NCBI GenBank assembly: GCA_037176705.1
Contig: JBAWUJ010000071.1
Location: forward strand, 408,349 to 472,348
Direction of reading: 5' to 3'
DNA length: 64,000 nt
Source of the DNA: Molossus alvarezi
Lineage: Eukaryota > Chordata > Mammalia > Chiroptera > Molossidae
The position numbers and the translations under genes are program-made. The notes beneath the pieces were generated by a model, which worked only from the letters and a program-made list of their open reading frames with translations, made no database searches and was not told where the DNA came from. Positions 33,150-47,000 of the stretch are shown one piece after another (the stretch's first letter is position 1; the number at the start of each line of letters is the position of its first letter).

Positions 33150-36100
33150 GATGTACTCATTGTTCCATGTAAGGATCTATTTAGTGTTTCCTGAAAGGAT
33201 CTACATAGTTTTCCATGGAAAGAAATATTTAGTTTTCCATGGAAAGAACTAACTAGTGTTTTCAGAAGAAACTAAATAGTGTTCCATGGAAAGAACTACT
33301 TAATGTTTCATGAAATAAACTATCTAGTGTACCATGGAAGAATCTAGCTAGTATTCCATGGAAAAAAACTACTTAGTGTTCAGTGGAAGGAACTAGCTAG
33401 AGTTCCATGGAAAGAACTACTTAGTTTTCCATAAAAGTATGTAGCTAGTGTTCCATGGATGGATCATCTAAGTGTTCCATTGATGGAACTAGTTAGTAAT
33501 CCATGTTATAAACAAGCTATGTCCATGGAAGGAACTACTTAGTGTTCGATGGATGTAACTAGCTAATGTTTAATGGAAGACAAATGTTAGTGTTCAATGG
33601 AAGAAATTACTTAGTGTTCCATGGAAGGTACTAGCTAATGTTCCATAGAAGAAATACTTAGTGTTCCATGGAAGAAAATAGCTAGTGTTCCATGGAAGAA
33701 ACTACTTAGTGTTCAGTTGAAGGAACTAGCTAGTGTTCTATGGTAGAAACTACTTAGTGTTCCATGAAAAGAACTACTTTGTGTTCCATGGAAGGAACCC
33801 TACGTAGATTTTTTCACGGAACACTAAGTACTTCCTTCCATGGAAGGGACTACTTACTGTTCCATGGAAGGGAATAGGTTGTGTTTCATGGAATGAACCA
33901 GCAACTGTGCCAAAAAGGAAGTACTTAGTGTTCCATGGGAGGAACTACTTAGTGTTTCATGGAAGGAACTGGCTGGTGTTCCATGGAAGGAACTACTAGT
34001 GTTCCATTAAAAAAACTACTTAATGTTTCATGGAAGGAACTAGCTATTGTTCCATGGGAGGAACTACTTATTGTTTCATGGTAGGAACTACTTAGTGTTC
34101 CATGGAGGGAACTACTTAGTGTTCAATGGAAGGAACTATCTAGCATTCCATGGAAGGAACTAGCTAGCGTTCCATGTAAGGAACTACGTAGTGTTCCATG
34201 TAAGGTACTAATGTTCCATTGAAGGAACTACTTAGTGTTTCATGGGAAAAAAAACTACTCAGTGTTTCATGGAAGGAACTAGCTAGTGTTCTATGGTAAA
34301 TACTAGAAAGTGTCTCATGGAAGAACATAGTTAGTGTTTCATGGAAGAAACTACTTAGTGTTCCATGGAAGGAACTGCTTCGTGTTCCATGGAAGGAACT
34401 AGCTAATGTTCCATGATAGGAACTATTTAGTGTTCCATGAAACGAACTAGCTAGAGTTCCTTAGAAATATCCAGCCAGTGTTCAATGGAAGGCATTACTT
34501 TGTTTTCCATAGAGGGAACTATCTGGTGTTCCATGGAAGGATCTATCCAGTGTTCCATGAAAGAATCTAGCTAGTGTTCCATGAATGACAGTACTTAGTG
34601 TTCCATGGAAAAACTACCTAGTGTTTTATTAATGGAAGTAGCTGGTGTTCCATGGAAGAAACTAGCTTGTGTGCCATGGATGGATCTATTTAGTGTTGCA
34701 TGGAAGAAATTAGCTAGTATTCCATGGAAGAAACTGCATACTATTCCATGGAAGGAACTAGCTAGTGTTTTAAGGAAGGAACTAGCAAGGGTTCCAGAAA
34801 AGGATCTACTTATTGTTCCATGGAAGACACTACTTAGTGTTCCTAAAAGGAATTAACTAGTGTTCGAGAGAAGGGTCTAGAGAGTGTTCCATGGAAGAAA
34901 CCAGCTAGATTACATGAAAAATATTAGCTAGTGTTCCATGGAAGAAACTAGCTAGTGTTCCATGGAAAGAACTATTTAGTGTTCCATGGGAGAAACTAGT
35001 TGGTGTTCTATGAAAGGAACATCTTAGTGTTCTATTGAAAGAACTACTTAGTGTTCAATGGGAGAAACTACTCAGTGTTCAATGGACAAAACTAGCTAGT
35101 GTTCCGTGGATGAAAATTGTGTTCCAGGGAAGGAACTACTTAGTGTTCCATGGAAGGAACTAGTATGTGTAACTTGGGTGGAACTACTCAGTGCTTCACG
35201 GAAAAAACTTGCTAGTGTTCCATATAAAAATCTAGATAGTGTTTCATAGAAGGAACTAGCTAGTGTTCTATTGTAGGAACTCGTAGTGTTCCTTGGAAGA
35301 AACAAGCGAGTGTTCCTTAGAAGGAACTAGATTGTGTTACATGGGAGGAACTAGCTTGAGTTTTATGAAAGAAATTTGCTAGTGTTTCAGGGAATGTAAC
35401 AACTGAGTCTTCCAGTGAGGAAACTACTTAGTGTTCCAGGAAAGGATTGAGCTTGTGTTCCAGGGAAGAAACGACCTCGATATTCTGGGATAAAATTATT
35501 TATTATTCCAGAAACTACTTAGTATTCCAGGGAAGGAACTAGCTCAAGGTCCGTGGAAGAAACTACTTAGTGTACATGGAAAGAACAAGCTAGCGTTCCA
35601 TGGAAAAAACAAGCTAGTGTTCCATGGAAGGAACTACTTAGTGTTCCAAGGAAAAAACTACTTAGTGTTTTATGGAAGGAATTATCTAGTGTTCCATGGA
35701 AGTAAGTACTTTGTGTTCCATGGAAGGAACTTGCTAGTGTTTCAGGGAAGTAACTGCCTAGTGTTCCAGGGAAGGAACTAGCTAGTGTTCCAGGGAAGGA
35801 AACAGTGTTCCAGGAAAAAAATTACGTAGTGTTCCAGGAAAAAACAAACAAACTAGCTAGTGTTCCATGGAAGTAAATAGCTAGATTTCCATGGAAGTAA
35901 CAAGCTAGAGTTCCATGAAAGAAACTAGCTAGTGTTCTATGGAAGGAACTGCTTCGTGTTCCATGGAAAGAACTAGCTAGTGTTCCATGGAAAGAACAAC
36001 TTAGTGTTCCATGGAAGGAACTAACTAGTGTTCCATGGAAGAATCTAGCTAGTGTTCCTTTAAAAAAAATTAGTGTTCCATGGAAAAAACTACTTATTGT

Positions 36101-39100
36101 TCCATCGAAGTAACAAGCTATTGTTTCATGAATAAAAAGGCTAGTGTTCGACATAAGGAAATTCTTAGTGTACATTGGAAAGAAATACTTAGTGTTCCAT
36201 GGAAGAAACTACTTAGTGCAACATGGATAAAACTAGCTCGTGCTTCATGGAGGAAATATTTAGTGTTCCGTGAAAGGAAGTAATTAGTGTTCCATGGAAG
36301 GAACTACTTAGTGTTTTCTGGAAGGAACTACTTAGTGTTCCATGGAAGGAACTATTTATTGTTCCATGGTACAAACTAGCTAGTATTCCATGGAAGAAAC
36401 CAGCTGGGTTACATGGAGAAAACTAGATAGTGCTTTATGTAAACAAAATTAGCTAGTGTCCCATGGAAGGAACTAGGTAGTGTTCCATGGACGGAATTAA
36501 ATTGTGTTCCATGCAAGGAACTACTTAGTGTTCCATGGTAGAAACTAGCTAGTATTCCATGGAAGAAACCAGCTGTGTTACATCGAAAAAACTAGATAGT
36601 GCTTTATGTAAAAAAATTAGCTAGTGTCCCATGGAAGGAACTAGCTAGTGTCCCATGGAAGGAGCTAGTTAGTGTTCCATGGTAGGAACTAGCTAGTGTT
36701 CCATGGAATGAACTAGCTAGTGTTGCATGGAGGTATCTAAGTAGTGTTCCATGGAAGGAACAACTTATTGTTCCATGGAAGGAACTAACTAGTGTTCCAT
36801 GGAAGGATCTAGCTTGTGTTCCATTAAAAAAAAAAAAATTACTTAGTGTTCCATCAAGAAACTACATAGTGTTCCATGGAAGGAGCCGGCTACAGTTCCA
36901 TGGAATGAACTAGCTAGTGTTCCATAGAAGAAACTACTTAGTGTTCCATGGAAAGAACTACTAAGTTTTCCATGGAAAAAAAATAGTAGTGTTCCCTGGA
37001 AAAAACTAACTAGTGTTCCATGGAAATAACTACATATTGTTCCATGGAAGGAACTACTTAGTGGTTCATGGATGGAACTACATAGTGTTCCATGGAACTA
37101 ATTATTTAGTGTTACATGAAAGGCACTACTTAGAGTTCTATGGAAATGATTAGCTAGTGTTACATGGAATAAACTAGCTAGTGCTCCATAGATGGAACTA
37201 GCTATTGTTCCATGAAAAGAACTACTTTGTTTTCCATTGAAACAACTACCTAAAGTTCCACGGAAGGCACTAGCTTGTGTTCCATGGAAGGAACTAGCTA
37301 GAACTACATAGTGTTCCATGGGAGAAACTACTAGGTGTTTCATGGAAGAATCTTGCTATTGTTCAATGGACGGAACTTCTTACAGTTCCATAAAAGAAAC
37401 TAGGTAGTGTTTTATGGAAGGAACTAGCTCTTGTTCCTTGGAAACAACGAGTTAGTGTTCCATGGAAATAAATACTTAGTGTTTTATGGAAGGAACAAGC
37501 TAGTGTTCCATGGACAGAACTTGCTAGTGTTCCATGGAAGGGACTACTTTATGTTCAATGGAAGAATCTATTTAGCGTCCCATGAAAGTAACTAGCTAGT
37601 GTTCCATGGATGAAACTACTTAAGGTTTCATGGAAGTAACTACTTAATGCTCCATGGAAGGAACTAGCTAGTGTTCCAAGAAAGGTAATATTTAGTGTCC
37701 CATAGAAGAAACTACTTAGTGTTCCAGAGAAAGTAGTAGTTAGTGTTCCAAAGAAGAAACTAGCTTTTGTTCCAAGGAAGGAACTAGGTAGTGTTCCAGG
37801 GAAGAAACTACTTAGTGTTCCATGGAAGGAACTAATTAGTGTTCCAAGTAAAAAAAACAATTTACTGTTCATGGAAGAAACTTGTTACTGTTTCATGGAA
37901 GAAAGTAATGAGTGTTCCATGGAAGGAACTATAGAGAGTTCCATCAAAGGAACTACTTATTGTTACATGGAAGGAACTGGTAGCGTTGCATGGAACGAAA
38001 TAGCTAGTTTTCCATGGAAGGAACTACTTATTGTTACATGGAAGGAACTGGTAGTGTTGCATGGAACGAACTAGCTAGTGTTCCATGGAAGGACCTACTT
38101 AGTGTTCCATAGAAAAAACTACTTAATGTTCCCTGGAAGGAACAACTTAGTGTTCCATGGAAGAAACAAGTTACTGTTCCATGGAAGGTAGTACTTAGTT
38201 TTCCATGAAAGGAACTACAGAGTGTTCCATGGAAGCAACAATTTAGTGTTCCATGGAAGCAACAAGTTACTGTTCCATGGAAGGAAGTACTTAATTTTCT
38301 ATGGAAGGAACTACAGTGTTCCATGGAAGGATCTACATAGTGTTCCATTGAAGGAACTAGTAGTGTTGTATGGAAGGAACTCTCTAGTTTTTCATGGAAG
38401 GAACTACTTCCTGTTCCATGGAAGGAACTACTTAATGTTCCACGAAAGAAACTACTTAGTGTTCCATGTAAGAAACTATTAATGTTCCATGGAAGGAAAT
38501 GTCTAGTGTTCCATGGAAAGAACTACTTAGTGTTCAATGGAAGGAAATAGCTGGAATTCCATGGAAGAAACTACTTAGTGTTACATGAAATAAACAAGCT
38601 AACGTTCCATGGAGGAACTACCTACTGTTTCATAGAAGAAACTACTTAGTGTTTAATAGAAGGAACTAATTAGTGTTCCATGGAAGGAACTACGTAGTGT
38701 TTCATGGAATAAAATACTTAGTTTTCCAAGAAAGAAACTAGCTAATGATCCATAAAAGGAACTAGATAGTGTTCCATGGAAGGATCTAATTAGTGTTCCA
38801 GTGAAGAAACTACTTAGTGTTCCAGAGAAAGTAGTAGTTAGTGTTACAAAGAAGGAACTAGTTTGTGTTCCAAGGAAGGAACTAGATAGTGTTCCAGGGA
38901 AGAAACTCCTTAGTGTTTCATGGAAGGAACTACTTAGTGTTCCATGTACCAAACAAATTAGTGTTCCATGGAAGAAACATTTTACTGTTTCATGGAAGAA
39001 AGTAATTAGTGTTCCATGGAAGGAACTATAGAGTGTTCCATCAAAGGAACTACTCAGTGTTACAAGGAAGAAACTGGTAGTGTAGCATGGAACAAACTAG

Positions 39101-41333
39101 CTAGTGTTCCATGGAAGGAACTACTTAGTGTTCCATGGAAGGAACTACTTAATGTCCCCTGGAAGGAACAACATAGTGTTCCATGGAAGGAACTAGTAGT
39201 GTTTCTTGGAAGAAAATACTTAGTTTTCCAAGAAAGAAACTAGCTAATGATCTATAAAAGGAACTAGATAATGTTACATGGAAGGAACTACTTAGTGTTT
39301 CATGAAAGAAACTAGCTAGTGTTCCATGGAAGGAACAAGTTACAGTTCCATGGAAAAAATAGTTAGTGTTCTTGGAAGCAACTTCCTAGTGTTCAACGGA
39401 AGGAGCTACTGTTTTATTGTAGGAACTAGAGAGTGTTCCATGGAAGGAACTACCTAGTGTTCCATGAAAGTATCTAGCTAGTGTTCCATGAAAGGAAAAA
39501 CTTAGTGTTCCATGCAAAAAACTAACTAGTGTTCCATGAAAGGATCTAGCTAGTGTTCCATAGAAGGAACTACTTAGTGTTTTATGGACGAAACTAGTTA
39601 GTGTTCCATGGAAGGAAATACCTATAAGTCCATGGAAGGAACTACTTAGTGTTTTATTGAAGAAACTAGCTAGTGTTCCATGGAAGAAACTACTTAGTGT
39701 TCCAGGGAAGAAACTATCTAGTGCTCCTGGATTGAAGTAGCTAATGTACATGGAAGGAACTACATAGTGTTCCATGGAAGGATCTAATTTGTGATCCATG
39801 GAAAGAACAATCTAGTGTTCCATGGAAGAAACTACCTAGTGTTCCATTGAAGAACCTAGTTAGTGTTCCAGAGAAAAAAATACTTAGTGTTCCATGGAAA
39901 AAACTACTTAGTGTTCCATGGGAGAAACAGCTAGTGTTCCATGGGAGGAACTACTTCGTGTTCTCTGGAAAATTTAGCTTCTGTTTCATTAAAGGAACAT
40001 GCTACTGCTCCATTGAAATAACTAGGTATTGTTTCATGGTAGGAACTAGCCAGTGTCTTATGGAATGATCTAGCTAGTGTTCATGGATGGAACTACTTAA
40101 TTCTCATGAAAAAAACTACTTAGTGTTACATAGAAGAAAGTACTTAGTGTTTCATAAAAGAACAACTTAGTGTTACATGGAAGTAACTAGCTAGTGTTCC
40201 ATGGAAGGAACTACATAGTGTTTCATGGAAGGAACTACTCAGTGTTCCATGGAAGGAAATACTTAGTGTCCATGGAAGGAAATACTTAGTTTTCCATTAA
40301 AAGAACTAGCTAGTGTTCCATGGAAGCAATTATGTAGTGTTCAATACAAGGAACTTCTTAGATTTCCATGAAATAAACTAGCTAATGTTGCATGCAAGGA
40401 ACTACTTAGTGTTCTGTGAAAGATACTAGCTAGTGTTGCATGGAAGGAATTAGCTAATGTTCTATGGAAGGAACTAGCTATTGTTCCATAATAGGTACCA
40501 CTTAGTGTTCCAGGAAGGAACTACTTAGTGTCCATGAAAAAAACTACTTAGTGTTCATTGGAATGAACCTGCTAGTGTTCAAAAGAAAAAACAAGATAGT
40601 GGTCCATGGTAAAAACTACTTAGTGTTCCAACAAGGGAACAACGTAGTTTTTTTCTGCAGGGAATTACTTAGTGTTCCATGGAAGGAAGTACTTCATTTA
40701 CCATGGAAGGAACTAGTTACTGTTCAATGGAAGGAACCACCTAGTGTTCCATGGATGGAACTACTTAGTGTTTCATGGAAGTAACTTCTTAGTGTTTCAT
40801 TCAAGGAAGTAGCTATAACTAGCTAGGGTTACATGGAAGGATCTAGCTAGTTTTCCAGGGAAGGGTCTACTTAATGTTCCATGGATAAAACTACTTAGTG
40901 TTCCATGGAAGGAAGTAGCTGGTGTTCCTTGGAAGGAACTTGTTGGTGTTCCTTGGATAAAATTTCTTAGTGTTCCATGGAAGGAACTACTTAGTGTTCC
41001 ATAGAAGAAAAAACTTAGTGTTCCATGAAAGGAACTAGATAGTGTCCCTGAAAGGAACTATCTAGTGATTCATGGAAGGAACCACATAGTGTTTCATGTA
41101 AGATACTACTTAGTGTTCCATGAAAGAAACTACTTAGTACTCATTGGAATAAACCTGCTAGTGGTAAAAAAAAAAAAAAGTAGATAGTGTTCTATGGATG
41201 ATTCTACTTATTGTGCCATGAAGGGAACAACGTATTGTTTCATGGAAAGAATTACTTAGTATTCCATGGAAAAAACTACTTATTCTTCCATGAAATAAAC
41301 TAGCTAGTGTTCCATAGATAAAACTAGTAAGTG
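33143..41333 (-). repeat. 24-bp satellite, reverse orientation (block 6)
   Basis: About 340 units in reverse-complement orientation (GTGTTCCATGG, AAGGAACTA, GCTA or CTTA). Local longer repeats: about 37720-38090 recurs near 38815-39110 (offset about 1.1 kb), and about 36378-36470 recurs about 167 bp on, close to seven units. No genes are seen. It runs directly into the 5'-truncated L1-E. Confidence 0.95.
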
Positions 41334-41341
41334 TATCCCTG

Positions 41342-42899
41342 ATGAACATAGACGCCAAAATCCTGAACAAAATATTAGCAAATCGGATCCAGAAATACAT
41401 CAAAAAAATTATTCACCATGACCAAGTGGGATTCATTCCAGGGATGCAAGGCTGGTACAATATTCGCAAATCAATAAATGTGATACACCACATAAATAAA
41501 ATGAAGAATAAAAACCACATGATCATATCAATAGATGCTGAAAAAACCTTCGACTAAATCCAGCATCTATTTCTGATAAAAACGCTCAGCAATGTAGGAA
41601 TAGAGGGATCATATCTCGACATAAAAAAGGTCATATATGAGAGACCTACAGCCAACATCATACTCAATGGACAGAAACTAAAAACATTTCCATTAAGAAC
41701 AGGAACAAGACAGGGATGTCCACTTTCGCCACTCTTATTTAACATTGTACTCGAAGTCTTAGCCACAGCAATCAGACATGAAGAAAAAATAAAAGGGATC
41801 CAAATTGGAAAGGAGGAAGTGAAACTGTCATTATTTGCAGATGACATAATATTATACATAGAAAACCCTAAAGACTCCATCAAAAATCTACTAGACTTAA
41901 TAAATGAATTTGGCAAATTAGCAGGATACAAAATTAACGTCAAGAAATCGACGGCATTCTTGTACACCAATGATGAACTCACAGAAAGAGACACTGAAAT
42001 AACAATCCCATTTACCATCGCACCAAAAAAATTACGATACCTAGGAATAAACTTAACCAAAGAAGTAAATGACCTATTTGCAGAAAACTACACGTCATTG
42101 AAAAAAGAAATAAAGGAAGATATAAAAAAGTGGAAGCACATACCATGTTCATGGATTGGATGAATTAACATCATTAAAATGTTCATACTACACAAAGCAA
42201 TCTATAGATTCAATGCAATCCCCATCAAAATACCAACGACACATTTCATAGAACTAGAACAAATACTTTAAAAGTCCATAAGGAACCAAAAAAGACCCCG
42301 AATAGCCACAGCAATCTTGAAAAAAAGAACAAAGTAGGTCGGATCACAATACCAGATATCAGGTTAAACTGCAAAGTGACTGTTACCAAAACAGCCTGGT
42401 ACTGGCACAAGAACAGGCATATAGACCAGTGGTACAGAACTGAAAATTCAGAAATGGACCCAAGGCAATACGCTCAATCAATATTTGACAAAGGTGGCAA
42501 GAGCATACAGTGGAGTAAAGACGGCCTCTTTAATAAATGGTGTTGGGAAAATTGGACAGCTACATGCAAAAAAATGAAACTAGACCATCAACTTACACCA
42601 TACACAAAAATAAACTCGAAATGGATAAAAGACTTAAATGTGACCCGTGAATCCATAAAAATTCTAGAAGAAAATGTAGGCAACAAAATTTCGGACATCA
42701 TACGGAGCAGAATTTTCACTGATACATCACCTAAGGCAACAGAAATAAAGGAGAAAATGAACACATGGGACTACATCAAACTCAAAAGCTTCTGCACAGC
42801 AAAAGAAACAATCATCAAAATGGAAAGGCAACCCACTGTATGGGAGAACATCATTGCCAATGATTTATCAGATAAGGGGTTAATTTCCAATATATATAG

Positions 42900-42955
<56 letters not shown>

Positions 42956-43728
42956 AAACTGCAAAGCGACTGTAACCAAAACAGCCTGGTACTGGCACAA
43001 GAACAGGCATATAGACCAGTGGTACAGAACTGAAAACCCAGAAATGGACCCAAGGCAATACGCTCAATTAATATTTGACAAAGGTGACAACTCAACAAAA
43101 GGAAGACAAAGAACCCAATTAAAAAATGGGCAGAGGAGCTGAATAGACACCTCTCCAAACGGCCAAAAGACATATGAAGAAACGCTCAACATCACTAATC
43201 TTCAGAGAGATGCAAATTAAAACAACAATGAAGTATCACCTCACACCTGTCAGAATGGCCGCCATCAACAAATCATCAAACAACAAGTGTTGGCGAGGGT
43301 GTGGAGAAAAGAGGACTCTAATACACTGCTGGTGGGAATGCAGACTGGTGCAGCCGCTATGGAAAACAATATGGTGCTACCTCAAAAAATTAAAAATTGA
43401 ACTTCCATTTGACCCAGTGATCCCACTGCTGGGAATATACCCTAAGAAGCCTGAAACACCAATCAGAAAGAATATATGTACCCCCATGTTCATAGCAGCA
43501 CTATTTACAATAGCTAAGATCTGGAAACAGCCCAAGTGTCCACCAGTAGACAAATGGATAAAAAAGCTGTGGTACATATACACAATGGAGTACTATGCAG
43601 CGGTAAGAAAGAAAGATCTCTTATCTTTTGAGATGACATGGAGGGACCTGGAAAGTATTATCCTAAGTGAAAGAAGCCAAGCAGAAAAAGACAAATACCA
43701 CATGATCTCACCTATATACGGAATATAA
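41342..43728 (+). pseudogene. ORF2: LINE-1 ORF2 remnant of L1-E
   Basis: Pieces of ORF2 in changing frames: 41342-41557 (reverse-transcriptase start, ended by TAA in the A-F-D-K-I region), then a piece to 42163 holding F-A-D-D-I, 42376-42957 (thumb and beyond, running into the TA repeat), and 43174-43728 (C-terminus to the normal end, keeping C-W-R-G-C and H-C-W-W-E-C). The endonuclease is missing through 5' truncation. Several point stops and 1-bp shifts, for example around 42160 and 42270-42340, add to the damage. Confidence 0.88.
42902..43086 (+). repeat. (TA)n plus 134-bp templated duplicate within L1-E
   Basis: A TA dinucleotide run (42902-42952) is followed by 42953-43086, a near copy of 42363-42496 starting GTTAAACTGCAAAG, 590 bp downstream of the first. 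Both copies share the changed start TTAAACTGC where L1-A has TTATACTAC. The second copy keeps L1-A-like bases at several places where the first has changed. Ordinary ORF2 order resumes at CAACAAAAGGAAGAC. Confidence 0.88.
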
Positions 43729-44020
43729 TAAACATAACAGTCTGAGGAATACAATAGACCCAGAAACATGGAGGTAGGGCACAGACTGACATCCCTCAGA
43801 AGAGGGGGTGGGGAGGGTGGGAAGAGATAAACCACAGAACTGATATGCATGTATGCATGACCAATGGACATGGACAACTAAGTCTGGGACAGAGCGGAGG
43901 TGCGATGGGGAGGGGGGTGCTAATGAGGTAGTAAAGGTAAAATATATGAAACAAAAATATAAATAAAAAATTTTAAAAAATAAATAAAATCAATAAAAAC
44001 ACATTTTTTTTTAAAAAAAA

Positions 44021-47000
44021 GCTAGTGTTTCATTAAAGTAGCTTGCTAGTGTCTCATGGAAGGAACTAGCTAGTGTCCCATGGAAAGAACTACTTAGAGT
44101 TTCATGAAAAGAAATACTTAGTGTTCCATGGAAGTATCTAGCCAGGGTTCCATGGAAGGAAGTACTTAGTGTACGATGGAAGGAACTACTTAGTGTTCCA
44201 TGAAGGAATTGGCTACAGTTCCATAAAAGGAACTAGCTAGTGTTAAATGGAAGGACTTATCTAGTGATCCATGGAAGGAACTAGGTATTGTTCCTTGAAA
44301 AAAACTGGCTACTGTTCCATGGATAAAAATATCTAATATTTCATGTAAGGAACTCGCTAGTTTTCCATGGAAGGAACTAGCTAGTGTTTCAGGGAAGATA
44401 CTACTTAGTGTTCCATGGAAGGAACTATTTAGTGTCAAATGAAAAAAACTATGTGGAGTTCCATGGAGTAAATTAGCTAGTATTCCATGGAATGAGCTAG
44501 CTAGTGTTCCATGGATAGAACTAGCTAGTGTTTCATGGAAGGGGCTACTTAGTGTTCCATGAAAAGAACTACTTTGTTTTCCTTAGAAGGAACAAGTAGA
44601 GTTCCACCGAAGTAACTAGCTAGTGTTCCAAAGAAGGAACTACTTAGTGTTCCATGGAAGAAACTAGCTAGTGTTGCATGCAAGGAACTAGCTAGTATTC
44701 CATGGAAGGGCCTAGCTAGTGTTCCATGGAAGGAGCTAGCTAGTGTTTCATGGGAAAAAATCTAGCTAGTGATCTATTAAAGGAACTAGTAGTGTTTCTT
44801 GGAAGAAAGTAGCTATTGTTCCATGTATGGAACTAGGTAGTGTTCCCTGAAAGTAACTACCTAGTGTTCCATGGAAGGAACTAGCTAGTGTTCCATGAAA
44901 AGAACTATTTAGTGGTTTATGGAAGGAACGAGCTAGTGTTCCATGTGAGGAACCACGTAGTATTAAATGGAAGGACCTACTTAGAGTTCCATGGAAGAAA
45001 CTAACTAGTGGTCCATGGAAGGACAGGTTGTGTTCCACAAAAAAAACAAAAAAAAACAAACTACTTAGGGTTCCGTGGAAGGAACTACTTAGTGCTCCAT
45101 GGAAGGAAATACTTAGTGTTCCATGGAAAAAACTAACTAGTTTTCAATTAAGAAACTAGCTACTGTTCCATGTAATTAAGTACTAAGTACTCAATGGAAG
45201 GAACTAGTTAGTGTTTCATGAAAAAAACTACTTAGTGTTCTATGGAAGAAACTAGCTAGTGTTCCATGGCAGAAACTACTTAGTGTTTCATGGAAGGAAC
45301 TAGCTAGTGTTTCATGGAAGGAAATAATTAGTGTTCCATGGATAAAACAATTTAGTGTTTCATCGAAGGTACTTTCTAGTGTTCCATGTTAGAAACTAGC
45401 TAGAGATCCTTGGAAGGCACTAATTAGGGTTCCATGGAAGGAACTACTTTGTTTTCATTGGAATGAACCTGCTAGTGTTCATTGGATTGAACCTGCTTTT
45501 CTTTAATGGAAGGAGCACTTAGTGTTCCATGGAAGGAACTACTTTGTGTTCCACGGAAGGATCTAGCTAGTGTTCCATGGATAAAAGTAGTTAGTGATCC
45601 ATGGATGAAACTACTTACTGTTCCGTGGAAGGAACTAGGTAGTGTTCTGTGGAATGAACTACTTAGTGTTCCATGTAAATAACTACTTATTGTTCCATGG
45701 AAATAACTAGCTAGTGTTCTATGGAAAGAACTAGGTAATGTTATATGTAAGGAACTAGCTAGTGTTCCATGAAGGAACTACTTAGTGTTCCATGGAAGGG
45801 ACTAGCTTGTGTTCCATGGAAGGTACTTCCAAATGTTTAATGGAGGAAAAAAATAATGTTTCATGAATGAAACTAGCTGGTGTTCCATGTAAAAAAAAAC
45901 TTAGTGTACCGTGGAAAGAACTACTTAGTGTTCCATGGAAGGAACTAGCTAGTGTTCCATGGTAGGGACTAGCTAGTATTCCTAGGAAGGAACTACTTAT
46001 TGTTCCATGGAAGGAACTAGCTATTGTTCCAAGAAAGAACTAGCTAGTGTTCCATGGAAGGAGCTAGTTAGTGTTACATGGTAGGTACTAGCTAGTGTTC
46101 CATGGAAGAAACTGTCTAGTGATTCATGGAAGTATCTAGCTAGTGTTTCATGGAAGGAGCTACCTGGTGTTCCGTTGAAGGAACACCTTAGTGTTCCAAT
46201 AGAAGGAAGTGCTTAGTGTTTCCTAGAAGGAAGTATCTACTGTTGCATGAAGGAACTACTTAGTGTTTTAAGGAAGAATGTATCTATGTTTAATGGAAGG
46301 ATCTAGCTATCATTCCACGAAAAAAACTAGTTAGTGTTCCGTGGCTGGAACTAGCTAGTCTTCCATTGAAGAAATCATCTAGGGTTCCATGGAAGAATAC
46401 AGCAAGTGTTCTATAGAAGGAACTAGTTAGTGTTTTATGAAAAGACCTAGCTAGTGTTCCATGGAAGCATCTAGCTAGTGTTCCATGGAGGAAACTAGAT
46501 AGTGTTCTATGGAAGGAACTACGTAGTGGTCCATGAAAGGAACTACTCATTTTTACATTAAAATTTTTTTCTAGTGTTCCATGGAAGGAACTATCTAGTG
46601 TCACATGGGAAAAACTAGATAGTGTCCCATGAAAGGTATCAGCTAGTTTTCCATGGAAGAATCTATTTAGTGTTTCATGGTAGGAAATAGATAGTGTTCC
46701 TTGGAAGGATCTAACTAGTGTTCCATGGAAGAAACCAGCTAAAGTTTCATGGAAGGTACTACTTAGTGTTCAATGGCAGGAACTACTTAATGTTTCCTGG
46801 ATGGAACTTGCTAGTGTACCATGGAATGATCTAGCTAGAGTTCTATGATTGGAACTAGTTAGTGTTATATGAAAGGAACTAACTAGTGTTCCATGGAAGC
46901 ATCTAACTAGAGTTCCATGGAAAAGTCTAGCTAGTGATCCATGGAAAGGACTATTAGTTTTCCATGGAAAAAAATAGCTAGCAGTCCATGGAAGGAACTA

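Larger units (their letters stand above)
41334..44020 (+). mobile_element. L1-E: 5'-truncated, internally rearranged LINE-1
   Basis: Begins in mid ORF2 at TATCCCTGATGAACATAGACGC and runs through the reverse transcriptase and C-terminus to a degenerate A-rich tail. The 3' UTR has the L1-A-type GAGGAATACAATAGACCCAG. Inside, at 42902-43086, a (TA) run of about 50 nt is followed by a second copy of 134 bp from 42363-42496. A small deletion near 43160 removes part of the Q-D-I-Q-M-A stretch. I see no clear target-site duplication. It lies in the inverted satellite block and is non-functional. Confidence 0.9.

Noticed and set aside
33000..33300. Possible long inverted repeat with arms either side of junction 1
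   Set aside because: By eye the units left and right of the switch do not match as mirror copies beyond the general satellite similarity. Only the 5-bp CTTCC/GGAAG pair is clear.
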